64,000 nucleotides of DNA from Bacillus sp. (in: firmicutes) (lineage in GTDB: Bacteria > Bacillota > Clostridia > Lachnospirales > Lachnospiraceae): positions 32,776 through 96,775 of the forward strand of contig JAMPCN010000002.1 of assembly GCA_023666125.1 (NCBI GenBank), read 5' to 3'. Position numbers and translations under genes: made by a program. The notes below the pieces were generated by a model. The model saw only the letters and a list, made by a program, of their open reading frames with translations, did no database searches and had not been told where the DNA came from. Below are positions 25,625 through 35,139 of this stretch, one piece after another (the first letter of the stretch is position 1; the number at the start of each line of letters is the position of its first letter).

Positions 25625-27797
25625 TACCCGCTATTGTCAGGGCCGATATCACATCCGCAATCACAAAACCGGCAACCGGCCCGAATCGGACGTAGATGCT
25701 ATGCTCTTTTCCATCCCCCGGCAGCATTATCCTCATCCGCTGATAACTGCCGTCCGTAATCTCCATCCTCTTTCCATTCTCGTCATAAGCGCGATATCCG
25801 GCATAATTTAAAATCGGCAGTTCCAGATAAACCTCCTCGTCGTCACAGACATAATTCACCCATGCCTTAGTGCCTTTTTTCTGATAATCCGATACTTTTA
25901 CATGATTCATATCGGAAACAACCACACTGGTTGTCAATCTTTCATCCGCCACACCGCCAAGACGCCATTCGTGAGGATAAAAAAGACCAATATTCGCGGC
26001 CATCTTGCTGTCATGTCCTTTAGAAGCCGTTGCCATCGCATCATCATACGGCATATGGATATTATCGGCCGGCACTGTCTGAAGTACCAAAAGATTAAGC
26101 CCGATGAACAAAGCAAACAGCAGATTTTGATAAGGCCTTAATATTTTCGACTTAGGCAGCCAGAGAAGCCCCGCAAACAAAAAACAGGTACAGGCCGGTC
26201 CTAAAAACCGCCATGGAAACTGTAACATCGTCATAATCGAATTTAGAAACGCATTCCTGCTCAGTTCCAGGCTTGGGAAATATCCTGTTGTCATATAGGC
26301 TAAGATGCAGCCCAGTACCAACAAAAAGACAAGATAACTGTCCAGCCTGCTCTTACTTTCCTTTTTATCACACACCAGATAAATGAACGCAATGCCCACG
26401 CAGCCAAGAAGCGGCAGCCCCAAGGAAAAATACTGCTTACTATAAAGACTGATAGTCTGCGCGAAATTGGAAGGATTAATGGACTGTTCAAAGTAACCGC
26501 TCCAACGCAGCACATCCGTTCCCAGTTCTTCCGTAAAATAATAATATAAAAACGGAACCAGAAACCACAGATTCAACAGTACCGTAACAACCGCTGCTTT
26601 GGCAATTTCCATATAACGTTTTTCTTTCCATATATTCACGATAAACACAAGCGCAGCGATAATGCAAAATCCCATAACAAAGGTGATACTCAAAATATGG
26701 CTTTGCAAAATCCCACTGAATCCAATCACCAGATAATACCATTTTTTCCTATCGCCAAATATAATATGGTACATCCCCGCTATGACAAGCGGCCAGAACG
26801 TAAGCGCCAGCGTCTCTCCCAAATCGCCGCGGGAAAATATATTCGTAAAACGGTACGGCATAAGCGTATACAGCACAACGGCCATCGTTATCAGCCTGCG
26901 CGATTTTGTAATGGACTTAAACGCATAGTAAGCGCACAACGCCGAACCAAGGTTCGCCAGAAAAATGATTACTTTATAGGATAACCCGAGTGAAACCCTG
27001 CATATCCTCAAAAACGCCCCTATATAAAGGAAAAGATACGGATACATCGCATTCAGATATCCGTTTCCCTGCAATGCCTCCGGCATTATGATAACCGGAA
27101 TCTGCCCATCCAAAATACCGTCCTTAATCCCTTCTATCCGCCCCAGATGATAACATAAATCATCCCCGTCATAGAGATAGGTCGAAAACATGGAAGAAGT
27201 GGCAAACAGCGCAACGCCGATAATAATGCACGCATCTATCAGCTTTTGTTTGTCTATCGGTTCGTTGAGATTTTTTTGATACAGATAATATCCTGCCAGA
27301 CTGCATGCTAAAAACAGTATTATCATAAAATACGTGTCCGTATAAAAAAGCGTAGCCGGGGTCAACGAAATTTTTTTGACGATAAACGCACCGGAGCCGC
27401 AGTAATTAAACTTAACCGAAAACTGTTCCACATCTTTTGTCAATGTAAAATCCATGGTAAAGGACTGTTCTTCGGCATCCAACGGCCAGGCGGCAACCTT
27501 GTTTCCCTGATCCCATAACTCTATGACGTTTCCTTCTCCATCCGCCGTATACGCAAAATCTATCGTATACGTTCCCCGATTGACGACTAAGTCCGGCGTA
27601 CTCGCCACCGTTCCCGTCCTTGCCACCGAATCCCTGATGACAAGCGCGTACTCGGAATCCAGTAACCCCACGGAATATCGCAGTTCGGAACCTAAATAAG
27701 TCAGCGGATTATCGCCCTCATTGCCAAGCCACAGAAAAAAAACAATACAGCATACGCTGACTATAAAAATAATATTCGCTTTTCTTGATATCTTCAT
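25569..27797 (-). CDS. Large membrane protein of the PTPS-related (PF10131-like) GT-C-type family
   Basis: 742 residues. Helix 1 (about 8-24) is followed by an external beta-rich domain of about 120 residues, then about eleven helices and a C-terminal soluble domain before a last helix. The loop with DGDDLCYHLGRIEGIKDG, the YPYLFLYIGAFL stretch and SRGDLGETLAL resemble the PTPS-related membrane family, thought to be GT-C-like. The 4-base overlap with the GT2 gene upstream shows it belongs to the pseB operon. A role in transferring or polymerising the nonulosonate-containing glycan is plausible but unproven. Confidence 0.62.
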   Translation of the reverse strand: MKISRKANIIFIVSVCCIVFFLWLGNEGDNPLTYLGSELRYSVGLLDSEYALVIRDSVARTGTVASTPDLVVNRGTYTIDFAYTADGEGNVIELWDQGNKVAAWPLDAEEQSFTMDFTLTKDVEQFSVKFNYCGSGAFIVKKISLTPATLFYTDTYFMIILFLACSLAGYYLYQKNLNEPIDKQKLIDACIIIGVALFATSSMFSTYLYDGDDLCYHLGRIEGIKDGILDGQIPVIIMPEALQGNGYLNAMYPYLFLYIGAFLRICRVSLGLSYKVIIFLANLGSALCAYYAFKSITKSRRLITMAVVLYTLMPYRFTNIFSRGDLGETLALTFWPLVIAGMYHIIFGDRKKWYYLVIGFSGILQSHILSITFVMGFCIIAALVFIVNIWKEKRYMEIAKAAVVTVLLNLWFLVPFLYYYFTEELGTDVLRWSGYFEQSINPSNFAQTISLYSKQYFSLGLPLLGCVGIAFIYLVCDKKESKSRLDSYLVFLLVLGCILAYMTTGYFPSLELSRNAFLNSIMTMLQFPWRFLGPACTCFLFAGLLWLPKSKILRPYQNLLFALFIGLNLLVLQTVPADNIHMPYDDAMATASKGHDSKMAANIGLFYPHEWRLGGVADERLTTSVVVSDMNHVKVSDYQKKGTKAWVNYVCDDEEVYLELPILNYAGYRAYDENGKRMEITDGSYQRMRIMLPGDGKEHSIYVRFGPVAGFVIADVISALTIAGIIYALLKRGQFLPNRLRQ

Positions 27798-28840
27798 CCC
27801 CTGCCGTCTGCCTCCGGTTTTCTTTTCTTCCTGAAATCACGATACGCCCACAGCATTTTATAATAAAGAATAAAACACAGCGTTGATTTCATCTGTATAC
27901 TAATCAGTTTTTTTTCCTCTTCATGCACTCTTTCCCGATAATAAGGATTTTCCTGAAAATGGGGAAAGTTCTCTTGCATCTCCGCTCCCAGCTTTTTTAC
28001 AAATCCGTACCTTACCGGTCTTACTCCCTGCATATAAGTAAAAAGCGTATTCACATAAAAAAGCGTGGCAAAACTAAATTCTATCTCCGTATGATATTTA
28101 TCCAGATAGTTGTATGTCTTTGCTTCCTCCAACATAATCCTGCCCGCTTCCATACGGTCCTCGCATCTTTTGACCGTAATCGTATGCACGGTCGATGTGT
28201 CATGCTGATAATAATAATACAGCGGTTCTTCAATATATTCAAAATGTTTCGCACGTAACATCCAGGAATTACCAAGCGCATTGTCTTCATAAAAGATGCC
28301 TTCCGGAAATCGACCATGATGGTCAATCACAATTTCCCTGCGGTATACCTTTACCACCAGACTGCCGCCATCAATGATAAGCGATTTATATTTTTCCTCA
28401 TTTAAAATACCCGTCTGCTCTTTTTTATTATTGTGTACGACCTGTCCGATTTCCATACTGTGCCGGTCGGTCAAATGATAATCGCAGCCGACCATATCCG
28501 CCCCGGTCTCTTCTCCCTTCCCAATCAGCCTTTCGTAAAAATCCGGAGTCACCCAGTCATCGCTGTCGATAAAGCCAATCCATTCCCCTTTTGCCAGCGC
28601 CATACCGATATTTTTAGCGCCGCCCTGTTTCTTATTAACAGAAGAATGTACGGCATGAAATTTTTCCGGATATTTTTTCTCATATGCCGTTAATATTTCC
28701 ATGGATGAGTCCGTCGAACAATCATCCACTGCAATAATCTCGTAATCTGCAATGCTCTGATGCACCAGCGAATCCAGACAATATTGAAGCTTTCCATCCG
28801 CCGCCATATTATAAACCGGAACAATAATTGATAGCTTCAT
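27794..28840 (-). CDS. GT2 family glycosyltransferase
   Basis: 348 residues from the ATG at 28840, which has AAAGG 7 bases upstream and lies 10 bases after the pseC stop. The GT-A domain shows LSIIVPVYNMAADG, AVDDCSTDSSME and FIDSDDWVTPDFYE (the DxD-type nucleotide-metal site). No membrane helices. It is typical of enzymes adding one sugar to a lipid-linked repeat unit in the cytoplasm. Located between pseC and a GT-C-like gene in the pseB transcript; donor unknown. Confidence 0.85.
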   Translation of the reverse strand: MKLSIIVPVYNMAADGKLQYCLDSLVHQSIADYEIIAVDDCSTDSSMEILTAYEKKYPEKFHAVHSSVNKKQGGAKNIGMALAKGEWIGFIDSDDWVTPDFYERLIGKGEETGADMVGCDYHLTDRHSMEIGQVVHNNKKEQTGILNEEKYKSLIIDGGSLVVKVYRREIVIDHHGRFPEGIFYEDNALGNSWMLRAKHFEYIEEPLYYYYQHDTSTVHTITVKRCEDRMEAGRIMLEEAKTYNYLDKYHTEIEFSFATLFYVNTLFTYMQGVRPVRYGFVKKLGAEMQENFPHFQENPYYRERVHEEEKKLISIQMKSTLCFILYYKMLWAYRDFRKKRKPEADGRG

Positions 28841-28850
28841 GCCGATACCT

Positions 28851-30047
28851 TTATCCTTTCGCATAATACGAGGCAATTTTACTAACGGCCGCTATCACGC
28901 TTTCCACATCCTCGTTTGTCATTGCATAATAAAGCGGCAGGCTGATAATCTCCTCATACAGTTTTTCCGCATTCGGACAGATACCGCGCTTATATCCCAT
29001 TTTTTCATAGTAAGGAAAATAGTAAGTCGGTATATAATGCACATTACAGCAGACATTTTCAGCCTCTAACGCCTCAAAAAAACGCTTCCTGTCAATCGTA
29101 AGCTTCTCCGGTTTGATACGAAGAATATACAGATGCCTTGTCGTATCGGACTCCGGAATCTCCTTTTGCACCGAAACTGTCTCCAGTTTTGAAAATGCCT
29201 CGTTATAGCGGGCAACAATCTCTTTTCTACGCGCACTGAACATTTCCAGCTTATCCAACTGGCTGATAATCAATGCCGCCTGCATATCGGTTATCCGGTA
29301 ATTGTAACCAAGCGCAATCTGTTCATAATACCACGCTCCATCCGACGGATGCTCCAGTAAGCGTTCCTCTCTCGTAATTCCGTGCGTACGATACAATAGC
29401 AGCTTTTCATAATATTCTTTATGATTCGTCAGCACCGCACCGCCCTCGCCGCCCGTCACCGTCTTAACGGGATGGAAACTGAATGTCGTCATATCCGCAA
29501 TGGAACCGTTGCATTTCCCCTTATATTTTGTGCCAATCACATGCGCGCCATCCTCAATCAAAATCATTCCGTTATCCCTGCAAATCTGCAATAACGGCTC
29601 CAGTTCTACCGACTGCCCCGTAAAATCCACCGCGACCATCGCTTTGCTTTTAGAAGTCACACACTTTGCCACCGCAGCGGGGGAAATATTATATGTTTCC
29701 GGGTCAATATCCGCAAAAACCGGACGCGCCCCGCAATACAGCGCACAATTCGCGGATGCCGCAAACGTAATCGGTGTCGTAATCACCTCATCCCCCGCGC
29801 TTACGCCCGCCGCCAGACAGGCAATGTGCAAGGCCGCCGTACCGTTGCTGCATGCCACTGCATATTTTGCTCCTGTAAGTTCGCACAATTTCTGCTCCAA
29901 CTGCGTTATCTTAGGCCCGCATGTCAGATAATCGCTGCGCAGCACTTCTTCTACCGCACGGATATCCGCTTCATCTATATACTGATGCCCATAATATATT
30001 TTACTGCTTCTGACCGGGGTTCCCCCTTCTATTGCCGGTTTTTCCAT
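28851..30047 (-). CDS. pseC: UDP-4-amino-4,6-dideoxy-N-acetyl-beta-L-altrosamine transaminase (PseC)
   Basis: 398 residues from M5 (30047). The ATG at 30059 is only one base after its AAAGG site, while several genes in this window use an ATG 10-13 bases after the same site. Motifs: YYGHQYIDEADIRAVEEV at the front, ACSNGTAALHIA, LIEDGAHVIG and the PLP lysine in FSFHPVKTVTGGEGG. This HPVKTVT context is typical of PseC. It aminates the C4 ketone of the PseB product. It follows pseB by 62 bases in the same transcript. Confidence 0.93.
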   Translation of the reverse strand: MEKPAIEGGTPVRSSKIYYGHQYIDEADIRAVEEVLRSDYLTCGPKITQLEQKLCELTGAKYAVACSNGTAALHIACLAAGVSAGDEVITTPITFAASANCALYCGARPVFADIDPETYNISPAAVAKCVTSKSKAMVAVDFTGQSVELEPLLQICRDNGMILIEDGAHVIGTKYKGKCNGSIADMTTFSFHPVKTVTGGEGGAVLTNHKEYYEKLLLYRTHGITREERLLEHPSDGAWYYEQIALGYNYRITDMQAALIISQLDKLEMFSARRKEIVARYNEAFSKLETVSVQKEIPESDTTRHLYILRIKPEKLTIDRKRFFEALEAENVCCNVHYIPTYYFPYYEKMGYKRGICPNAEKLYEEIISLPLYYAMTNEDVESVIAAVSKIASYYAKG

Positions 30048-30109
30048 CCTAATCCCCATACCTTTCTGTTAATTAAGGGATATGCATTCCTGCATATCCC
30101 ATGCTTAAC

Positions 30110-31105
30110 TCACCCTATCGCTTCAACATCCTTTAACAATCTTCTAATATCTTCCACCGTCAGCCATTCCTTATTATTATCGGAACTGTAAGAAAAACCG
30201 TCTTCTACTTTTTTCCCGCTCATATCAGGCTGTTGTCTGTTATTCCATGTCATCTGCGGATAGACAATGAAATGTTTGTCATACTCATAAGTTGTCATGG
30301 AATCTTCCGTTGTTACCATGATTTCGTGCAGCTTCTCCCCGGGGCGGATACCGATTTCTTTCAGTTTATATCCCGGCAGCATCGCTTCCGCCAAATCCGT
30401 TACCTTAAAGGACGGAATCTTACTGATAAACGTTTCTCCTCCCTTAGCCTCCGTCAATGCCTTGATAACAAGTTCAACGCCCTGCGTCAGGCTAATCCAG
30501 AAACGCGTCATTCTAACGTCCGTAATCGGCAATTCCGTACCGCCATTTTTAATAATATTATCAAAAACCGGAATGATGGAACCCCGGCTTCCCGCCACAT
30601 TGCCATAACGGACAATGGAGAAATTCACATCTTTATTTCCTACATACGCATTGGCCGCGATAAAAAGCTTATCGGAAACAAGTTTCGTACCGCCGTATAA
30701 ATTGACCGGGTTGACCGCCTTATCCGTCGATAACGCCACTACCTTATGTACGCCGCAGTCCAACGCCGCATCAATCACATTCATCGCGCCGTGTATATTG
30801 GTCTTAATCGCCTCGTTCGGATTATACTCACAAGCGGGAACCTGTTTTAACGCCGCCGCATGAATGATATAATCGACTCCTTCACACGCTCTTTTTAATC
30901 TCGCCAAATCCCTCACATCACCAATAAAAAAGCGGAGTTTTTCTGCATACTCTTTCAACTCATCCGCCATCATCCACTGCTTAAACTCATCTCTGGAATA
31001 AATAATGATTTTTTTCGGTTCATAATGCGCTAATACATATTTTGTAAACGTTTTTCCGAAAGAACCTGTTCCTCCGGTAATCAATATCGTTTTATTTGTC
31101 AACAT
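30110..31105 (-). CDS. pseB: UDP-GlcNAc 4,6-dehydratase/5-epimerase (PseB, short form)
   Basis: 331 residues from the ATG at 31105, preceded by GGAGG at 8 bases; the usual length is 330-345. The Rossmann start ITGGTGSFGKTF and the catalytic D-K-Y set in STDKAVNPVNLYGGTK identify the inverting short form, which dehydrates UDP-GlcNAc and inverts C5 to give the L-arabino 4-keto sugar. The tyrosine contrasts with the methionine in the long-form enzyme at 920-2812. It opens a four-gene unit pseB-pseC-GT2-membrane protein with its own promoter and structured leader. Confidence 0.93.
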   Translation of the reverse strand: MLTNKTILITGGTGSFGKTFTKYVLAHYEPKKIIIYSRDEFKQWMMADELKEYAEKLRFFIGDVRDLARLKRACEGVDYIIHAAALKQVPACEYNPNEAIKTNIHGAMNVIDAALDCGVHKVVALSTDKAVNPVNLYGGTKLVSDKLFIAANAYVGNKDVNFSIVRYGNVAGSRGSIIPVFDNIIKNGGTELPITDVRMTRFWISLTQGVELVIKALTEAKGGETFISKIPSFKVTDLAEAMLPGYKLKEIGIRPGEKLHEIMVTTEDSMTTYEYDKHFIVYPQMTWNNRQQPDMSGKKVEDGFSYSSDNNKEWLTVEDIRRLLKDVEAIG

Positions 31106-31132
31106 GGGGTGTCCTCCACTCTTGCTCAACCC

Positions 31133-31194
31133 GCGATATTTGGGCAGCGCAATATGCGCTTAAGCACCAAATTCGCAAGACAAATCCATTTGTC
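31133..31194 (-). promoter_or_regulatory. Folded leader of the pseB transcript
   Basis: In the 5' leader between promoter and start codon there are two structures. One is a hairpin at 31179-31194 (GACAAAT/ATTTGTC). The other is a nested stem at 31133-31176 whose outer arms (GCGATATTTGG and CCAAATTCGC, plus-strand reading) enclose a perfect hairpin at 31146-31160 (AGCGCA-ATA-TGCGCT). The inner AGCGCA/TGCGCT arms also occur in the decarboxylase leader at 20337-20351. No T-run follows, so it is not an intrinsic terminator. Confidence 0.4.
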
Positions 31195-31219
31195 TGTGAA
31201 ATAATTTATTTTTCATATT

Positions 31220-31248
31220 AGTATAGCATATCTGCAATTATTATACAA
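31220..31248 (-). promoter_or_regulatory. Promoter of the pseB operon
   Basis: Minus-strand TTGTAT (31243-31248), exactly 17 bases, TATACT (31220-31225) with an extended -10 TGC. Transcription would begin near 31213, giving a leader of about 108 bases before pseB. Confidence 0.65.
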
Positions 31249-31251
31249 TTA

Positions 31252-32904
31252 TTATCGGAAATAGTAAACATCACAGTATTTCTCCTGATATTGCAATTCA
31301 TATCCGCTCAGATTGGGATTACTCTCCATAATACGCCGTAACTGTGCTTTACTGTCCGCCGTACTGCTTACATACACCACCAAATCGTCGCTGTCTGCAA
31401 TCTCCGTATCCATAATCGGTTCCGTATGGCTCTGCTCGGAAAAATAGATTTTATCATATTCAAAAAACTCATCCGCGCTATCCCACACGCACCAACTCTG
31501 CCCCTCGTCAAAAAGATATACCACGGGCGTTTTTTGTGCTGCCATTTTTCCGGCAAACGCTATTTTCTCTTCATCCTCCGGATATAAAAATACAACCCGG
31601 CCGTTTAAATATCCCGTCAGGTTAATGATAAGACAGACAATAACCGCTGCCGCAATACCCATGCTTTCCCGGCGTCTTGCTCCGTCTGCTTTTTCTTTGC
31701 TTTCTACCTGTCGGCCGACGCCTTTTTCACACCTTAACGCAAGGTCTTTCACCGCCGTAAAAAGAAGCAGTACGATAATTCCATAAACCGGCGTCTGATA
31801 GCGGATGGAAGTATCTCCTAAAAGCAGCCCCGTTTTCGATACCACAAGGAAATAGCCAAGCGTCGTAAAAAGAAGCGCCCGATAGGACGTATTTTCTTTA
31901 GACGCCACATATTCACGGCCTCCAACACGTTCTTTTCGCACAATATAGAGTAACAGCAGCACTATCGCTAAAAGAAATACCGAAATCGTTTTACCAAATA
32001 CATATTCATCAAGCAGTTCCCAGAAAAACTGTAGTCTCTCATAAGTATTGGAAATATCAAAAAAGTTCCCGGTCGCCTGCGCGCCCCGCTGTCCGCGAAA
32101 CATCTGCCCTAAACAGGACGGATAAGTCAGATATGCCAAAACAAAAGCCGTTGCAATGCTTATGCCGTAACGGAAGCAGTTACGCAGATTTTTGTCTCTC
32201 CAAAGCAGATAAATACAGAAAGCCACCGCCATAAAAAACAGAAAAATGAAATAGTAATACTGTGTTAAAAATCCCAAATAAGTAACAACGGCAATCGGCA
32301 GCAAAAAGGTTTTAAAGGGTAATTTTTCCCTGCCGCTTTCTATCATACGAATATGTAAAATGGCACAAAGAAGCACAAATACGGTCAGCAGCGCATACAT
32401 ACGGATAAAGACGACGCTGCTCATTGCCGCAGGCGTAAACCCGTAAAAAAGACAAACAAGAAACGACAGCTTCTCGTCGCGCCTTGTGACATAAAGGGCA
32501 AGAAGGCGCAGTAAAAACATGCTGACGCCAAAAGCCGCCAGATTAATGATCAGTCCAAACCACTTGGAAAACTGCCCCGGAAACAAAGAGCATACCGTAT
32601 GTAATATCCAATAATATACCGGCGGATGAACATCCCATGACTGCACTAATTTTACAAGCGCATATTGAAAGCCCTGATTTTCCAAAACGACAAACTCACG
32701 ATAATAATCGTCATGCTCCGCCCACGTATTATCTTCCACAAATAATCCGTAAGTACGTGAAGTGGAATAGTAAGAATAATATTCGTCCTCAAAAAAACCT
32801 TTTTTCTGACAACAGAAATAAACCGCCGCTATCATCTGCGCCGCCCATGCAATCAGAAAAATATAAAACCATAACCTGCTTTTTTTTACTCCCGTATCTG
32901 TCAC
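31252..32904 (-). CDS. GT39/PMT-like membrane glycosyltransferase
   Basis: 550 residues with about ten helices. The first external loop carries KKGFFEDEYYSYY, with the acidic pair expected at the active site of GT39/ArnT-like GT-C enzymes, and a later loop has QSWDVHPPVYYWILH, also typical. The start is a GTG in a GTGA overlap with the preceding GT2 gene, so it is the last gene of the EPS transcript. Such enzymes move a sugar from a polyprenyl phosphate to an acceptor outside the membrane; a GtrB-like synthase (42419-43348) at the head of the same operon may supply the donor. Confidence 0.75.
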   Translation of the reverse strand: MTDTGVKKSRLWFYIFLIAWAAQMIAAVYFCCQKKGFFEDEYYSYYSTSRTYGLFVEDNTWAEHDDYYREFVVLENQGFQYALVKLVQSWDVHPPVYYWILHTVCSLFPGQFSKWFGLIINLAAFGVSMFLLRLLALYVTRRDEKLSFLVCLFYGFTPAAMSSVVFIRMYALLTVFVLLCAILHIRMIESGREKLPFKTFLLPIAVVTYLGFLTQYYYFIFLFFMAVAFCIYLLWRDKNLRNCFRYGISIATAFVLAYLTYPSCLGQMFRGQRGAQATGNFFDISNTYERLQFFWELLDEYVFGKTISVFLLAIVLLLLYIVRKERVGGREYVASKENTSYRALLFTTLGYFLVVSKTGLLLGDTSIRYQTPVYGIIVLLLFTAVKDLALRCEKGVGRQVESKEKADGARRRESMGIAAAVIVCLIINLTGYLNGRVVFLYPEDEEKIAFAGKMAAQKTPVVYLFDEGQSWCVWDSADEFFEYDKIYFSEQSHTEPIMDTEIADSDDLVVYVSSTADSKAQLRRIMESNPNLSGYELQYQEKYCDVYYFR

Positions 32905-33929
32905 GCCGATTCTCTTTCCGCCTCTTTTTCCGATTCTTGCGCCCGCTCTTTTTCCATCTTCGCCTTATGCAGCTTGCGCACCGTCTTGGGCGCAACTGTC
33001 AATAACAGCAGATATTTTCTGTTCTTATCCGTTAAATAGGCATTCATTAAAGTATCCAGTATATGTTTGCGAAGATATTTTTTAACCTCCCGGTAAAAAT
33101 CATTCTGCTCGTTCATCTGCGGAATCGGAACATGCAGCATATACTCCAGTCTCTGATAAAGATTAAAGCGGATGGCGCAGGCGTGAATCGCCGGATAATG
33201 TTCGTCTATCAATACCTGCATTTCATCAGCATTATCTACAATATCCATAAACACTCTGGAAAAACTGTTCTCCGAATGTTTTCTCGTCGTGCTGTCACTG
33301 CGGCAGACTACATGATACGCCTGTACAGGCAGAATTGCGACTCCCCTTGTTTTCATTAATAACGGAACCAACAGTTTAAAATCCTCGTTCAGTTTTCCCT
33401 CCGGAAAACGGTATTTCCCGAACAGTTCCCGCTTTACCAGTTTCGTGCAAAAAGAACAGTCCGCCTGATGCAGCAGAAGCTCTTTCAAAAACGTCTCCGT
33501 ATCGCAGAAACGAAGCTCTTTTGGCGGTATACATACATCCTCCAAGCGGTTATCCGCCTCGTCCCGCTCGTCGCGCGACATCTGCACAATGTCATAATCA
33601 TTTTCCACAATCACATCTATCATGCTCTGATAAATATCCGTATCAATATAATCGTCGCTGTCTATGAAACTGATATAGTCGCCGATTGCATTTTGCAGCC
33701 CGAAATTGCGCGCCGACGACGCCCCTCCGTTCTCCTTATGATAAACCCGGATTCTGTTATCCTGTCTTGCAATAGTATCGCAAAGCGCTCCCGTTCCGTC
33801 CGTGGATCCGTCATCGATTAGCAAAATTTCCAAATTCTCATAAGTCTGCATACGAATGGAATCCACGCACCGCTCCAGAAAATCCAGAGTGTTATATATT
33901 GGCACAATAACGCTGATTTTGATTCTTCT
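32901..33929 (-). CDS. GT2 family glycosyltransferase
   Basis: 342 residues from the ATG at 33929, 10 bases after AAGAAAGG. The GT-A domain has ISVIVPIYNTLDFLERCV, LIDDGSTDGTG, ARNFGLQNA and FIDSDDYIDTDIY. The C-terminal half is helical and highly charged, ending in a lysine/glutamate-rich tail. Cytoplasmic addition of a sugar to the lipid-linked repeat unit is the likely role. It sits between a GT4 gene and the GT39-like gene in the EPS operon. Confidence 0.85.
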   Translation of the reverse strand, partial: RRIKISVIVPIYNTLDFLERCVDSIRMQTYENLEILLIDDGSTDGTGALCDTIARQDNRIRVYHKENGGASSARNFGLQNAIGDYISFIDSDDYIDTDIYQSMIDVIVENDYDIVQMSRDERDEADNRLEDVCIPPKELRFCDTETFLKELLLHQADCSFCTKLVKRELFGKYRFPEGKLNEDFKLLVPLLMKTRGVAILPVQAYHVVCRSDSTTRKHSENSFSRVFMDIVDNADEMQVLIDEHYPAIHACAIRFNLYQRLEYMLHVPIPQMNEQNDFYREVKKYLRKHILDTLMNAYLTDKNRKYLLLLTVAPKTVRKLHKAKMEKERAQESEKEAERESA

Positions 33930-33964
33930 CATAAAAACCATGCCTTTCTTATAGCCCGTAACAT

Positions 33965-35107
33965 TCAAAGTTTCCACGGAGCCGGACTCAACGGTCCGCT
34001 CTTTGCCGGAACCAACCTGCCCTCCATCAGACACGCCGTAAAACGCAGCAATTCCTCTGCCGCATGTTCGGCATTCCACTCCTGCACAATGGTCTGATAC
34101 GCCGCTTTTCCCATATTTTTCCGTTCATGCCAGTGTGCAAATAAATCCAATACTATTTTTTCCATTTCCTGATAGGAATTATTCGGATAAAGCAATCCGT
34201 TCACGCCATGCTCTATCAGGTATGGCGCAGCTCCCACCTGTGCATTCACGACTTCCACGCAGCCGCTGTTCATTCCCTCATTGACAACAGCCCCCCAGCC
34301 TTCCAAATGATTGCTGGTAAAAAGATGGATATGGCACTGTTCCATCACATCCCGCACCTTATCAGGCGCCTGGTATCCATATAAAAGAAAACGTTTCGAC
34401 AGCCCGGCCGCCTCTATCTGCCGCTTAATGCTATCTTCCAGTTCTCCGCTTCCCAGCATATGCACCCGGAAATCATAACCTCTTTTTTGCAGGCAGTCCG
34501 CCACACGCACCACGTATTCCGGATGTTTTAGCGGTATGAATCTGCCGGCCCATACGATTTGCAGCGGACCGTCTTTTTTCAGGGAAGCAAATGTTTCCTC
34601 TGAATATATTCTTGTCTCCGGGAAATATCCCCAGCGGAACATTTTATCCGGATAAGCTCCTATCAGATGAAAATCTGATGCGGTATAGGCGCCGGCGCAT
34701 AAAAGACAGACATTTTTATTGCGGTATCTGATATGCTCCTTATATTTTGCCAAAAGCCCGCGTGGAGAGATGGCTTTCCACTGACCCTCCCGGTAAAGTC
34801 TTTCACTGACCCGTATTGTAATTTTCCCGGACTGTAGTCTTTCTTCGGCAATATCTTCCCGCTGCGACCAGCCAAACAATACCACGTCACTTTCCGCTAT
34901 TTTTTTGCGGCATCCGTACTCGTCCTGATAGAGGCATTTTACATACGGCAAAGCCGCAATATCTACGCTCCACCCCATTTCCAGCCGTTCTTTTTCCATA
35001 GGCATCGTCTGTATAAAACAGTAATCCTCTCCTATTCTCTCATGGAGAGCATTGGAAAACGGAATCTGATGGTGATTAATATAATTCGATACAAAAGTTA
35101 TAGTCAT
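33965..35107 (-). CDS. GT4 family glycosyltransferase
   Basis: 380 residues from the ATG at 35107, with GGAGG 5 bases upstream. A GT-B fold with an N-terminal FVSNYINHHQIPFSNAL and the C-terminal donor-binding half beginning IVWAGRFIPLKHPEYVV. HLFTSNHLEGWGAVVNEGMNSG contains the E-x7-E type motif of GT4 retaining enzymes. It acts in the cytoplasm on the lipid-linked chain. Donor unknown. It follows the other GT4 gene by 32 bases. Confidence 0.85.
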   Translation of the reverse strand: MTITFVSNYINHHQIPFSNALHERIGEDYCFIQTMPMEKERLEMGWSVDIAALPYVKCLYQDEYGCRKKIAESDVVLFGWSQREDIAEERLQSGKITIRVSERLYREGQWKAISPRGLLAKYKEHIRYRNKNVCLLCAGAYTASDFHLIGAYPDKMFRWGYFPETRIYSEETFASLKKDGPLQIVWAGRFIPLKHPEYVVRVADCLQKRGYDFRVHMLGSGELEDSIKRQIEAAGLSKRFLLYGYQAPDKVRDVMEQCHIHLFTSNHLEGWGAVVNEGMNSGCVEVVNAQVGAAPYLIEHGVNGLLYPNNSYQEMEKIVLDLFAHWHERKNMGKAAYQTIVQEWNAEHAAEELLRFTACLMEGRLVPAKSGPLSPAPWKL

Positions 35108-35139
35108 TGCCGCCTCCACACCGGAGCAAACAGGTCGTT

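Noticed and set aside
29500-29931. Long plus-strand open frame opposite pseC
   Set aside because: It is antisense to a highly conserved enzyme gene, has no ribosome site and no recognisable protein features.
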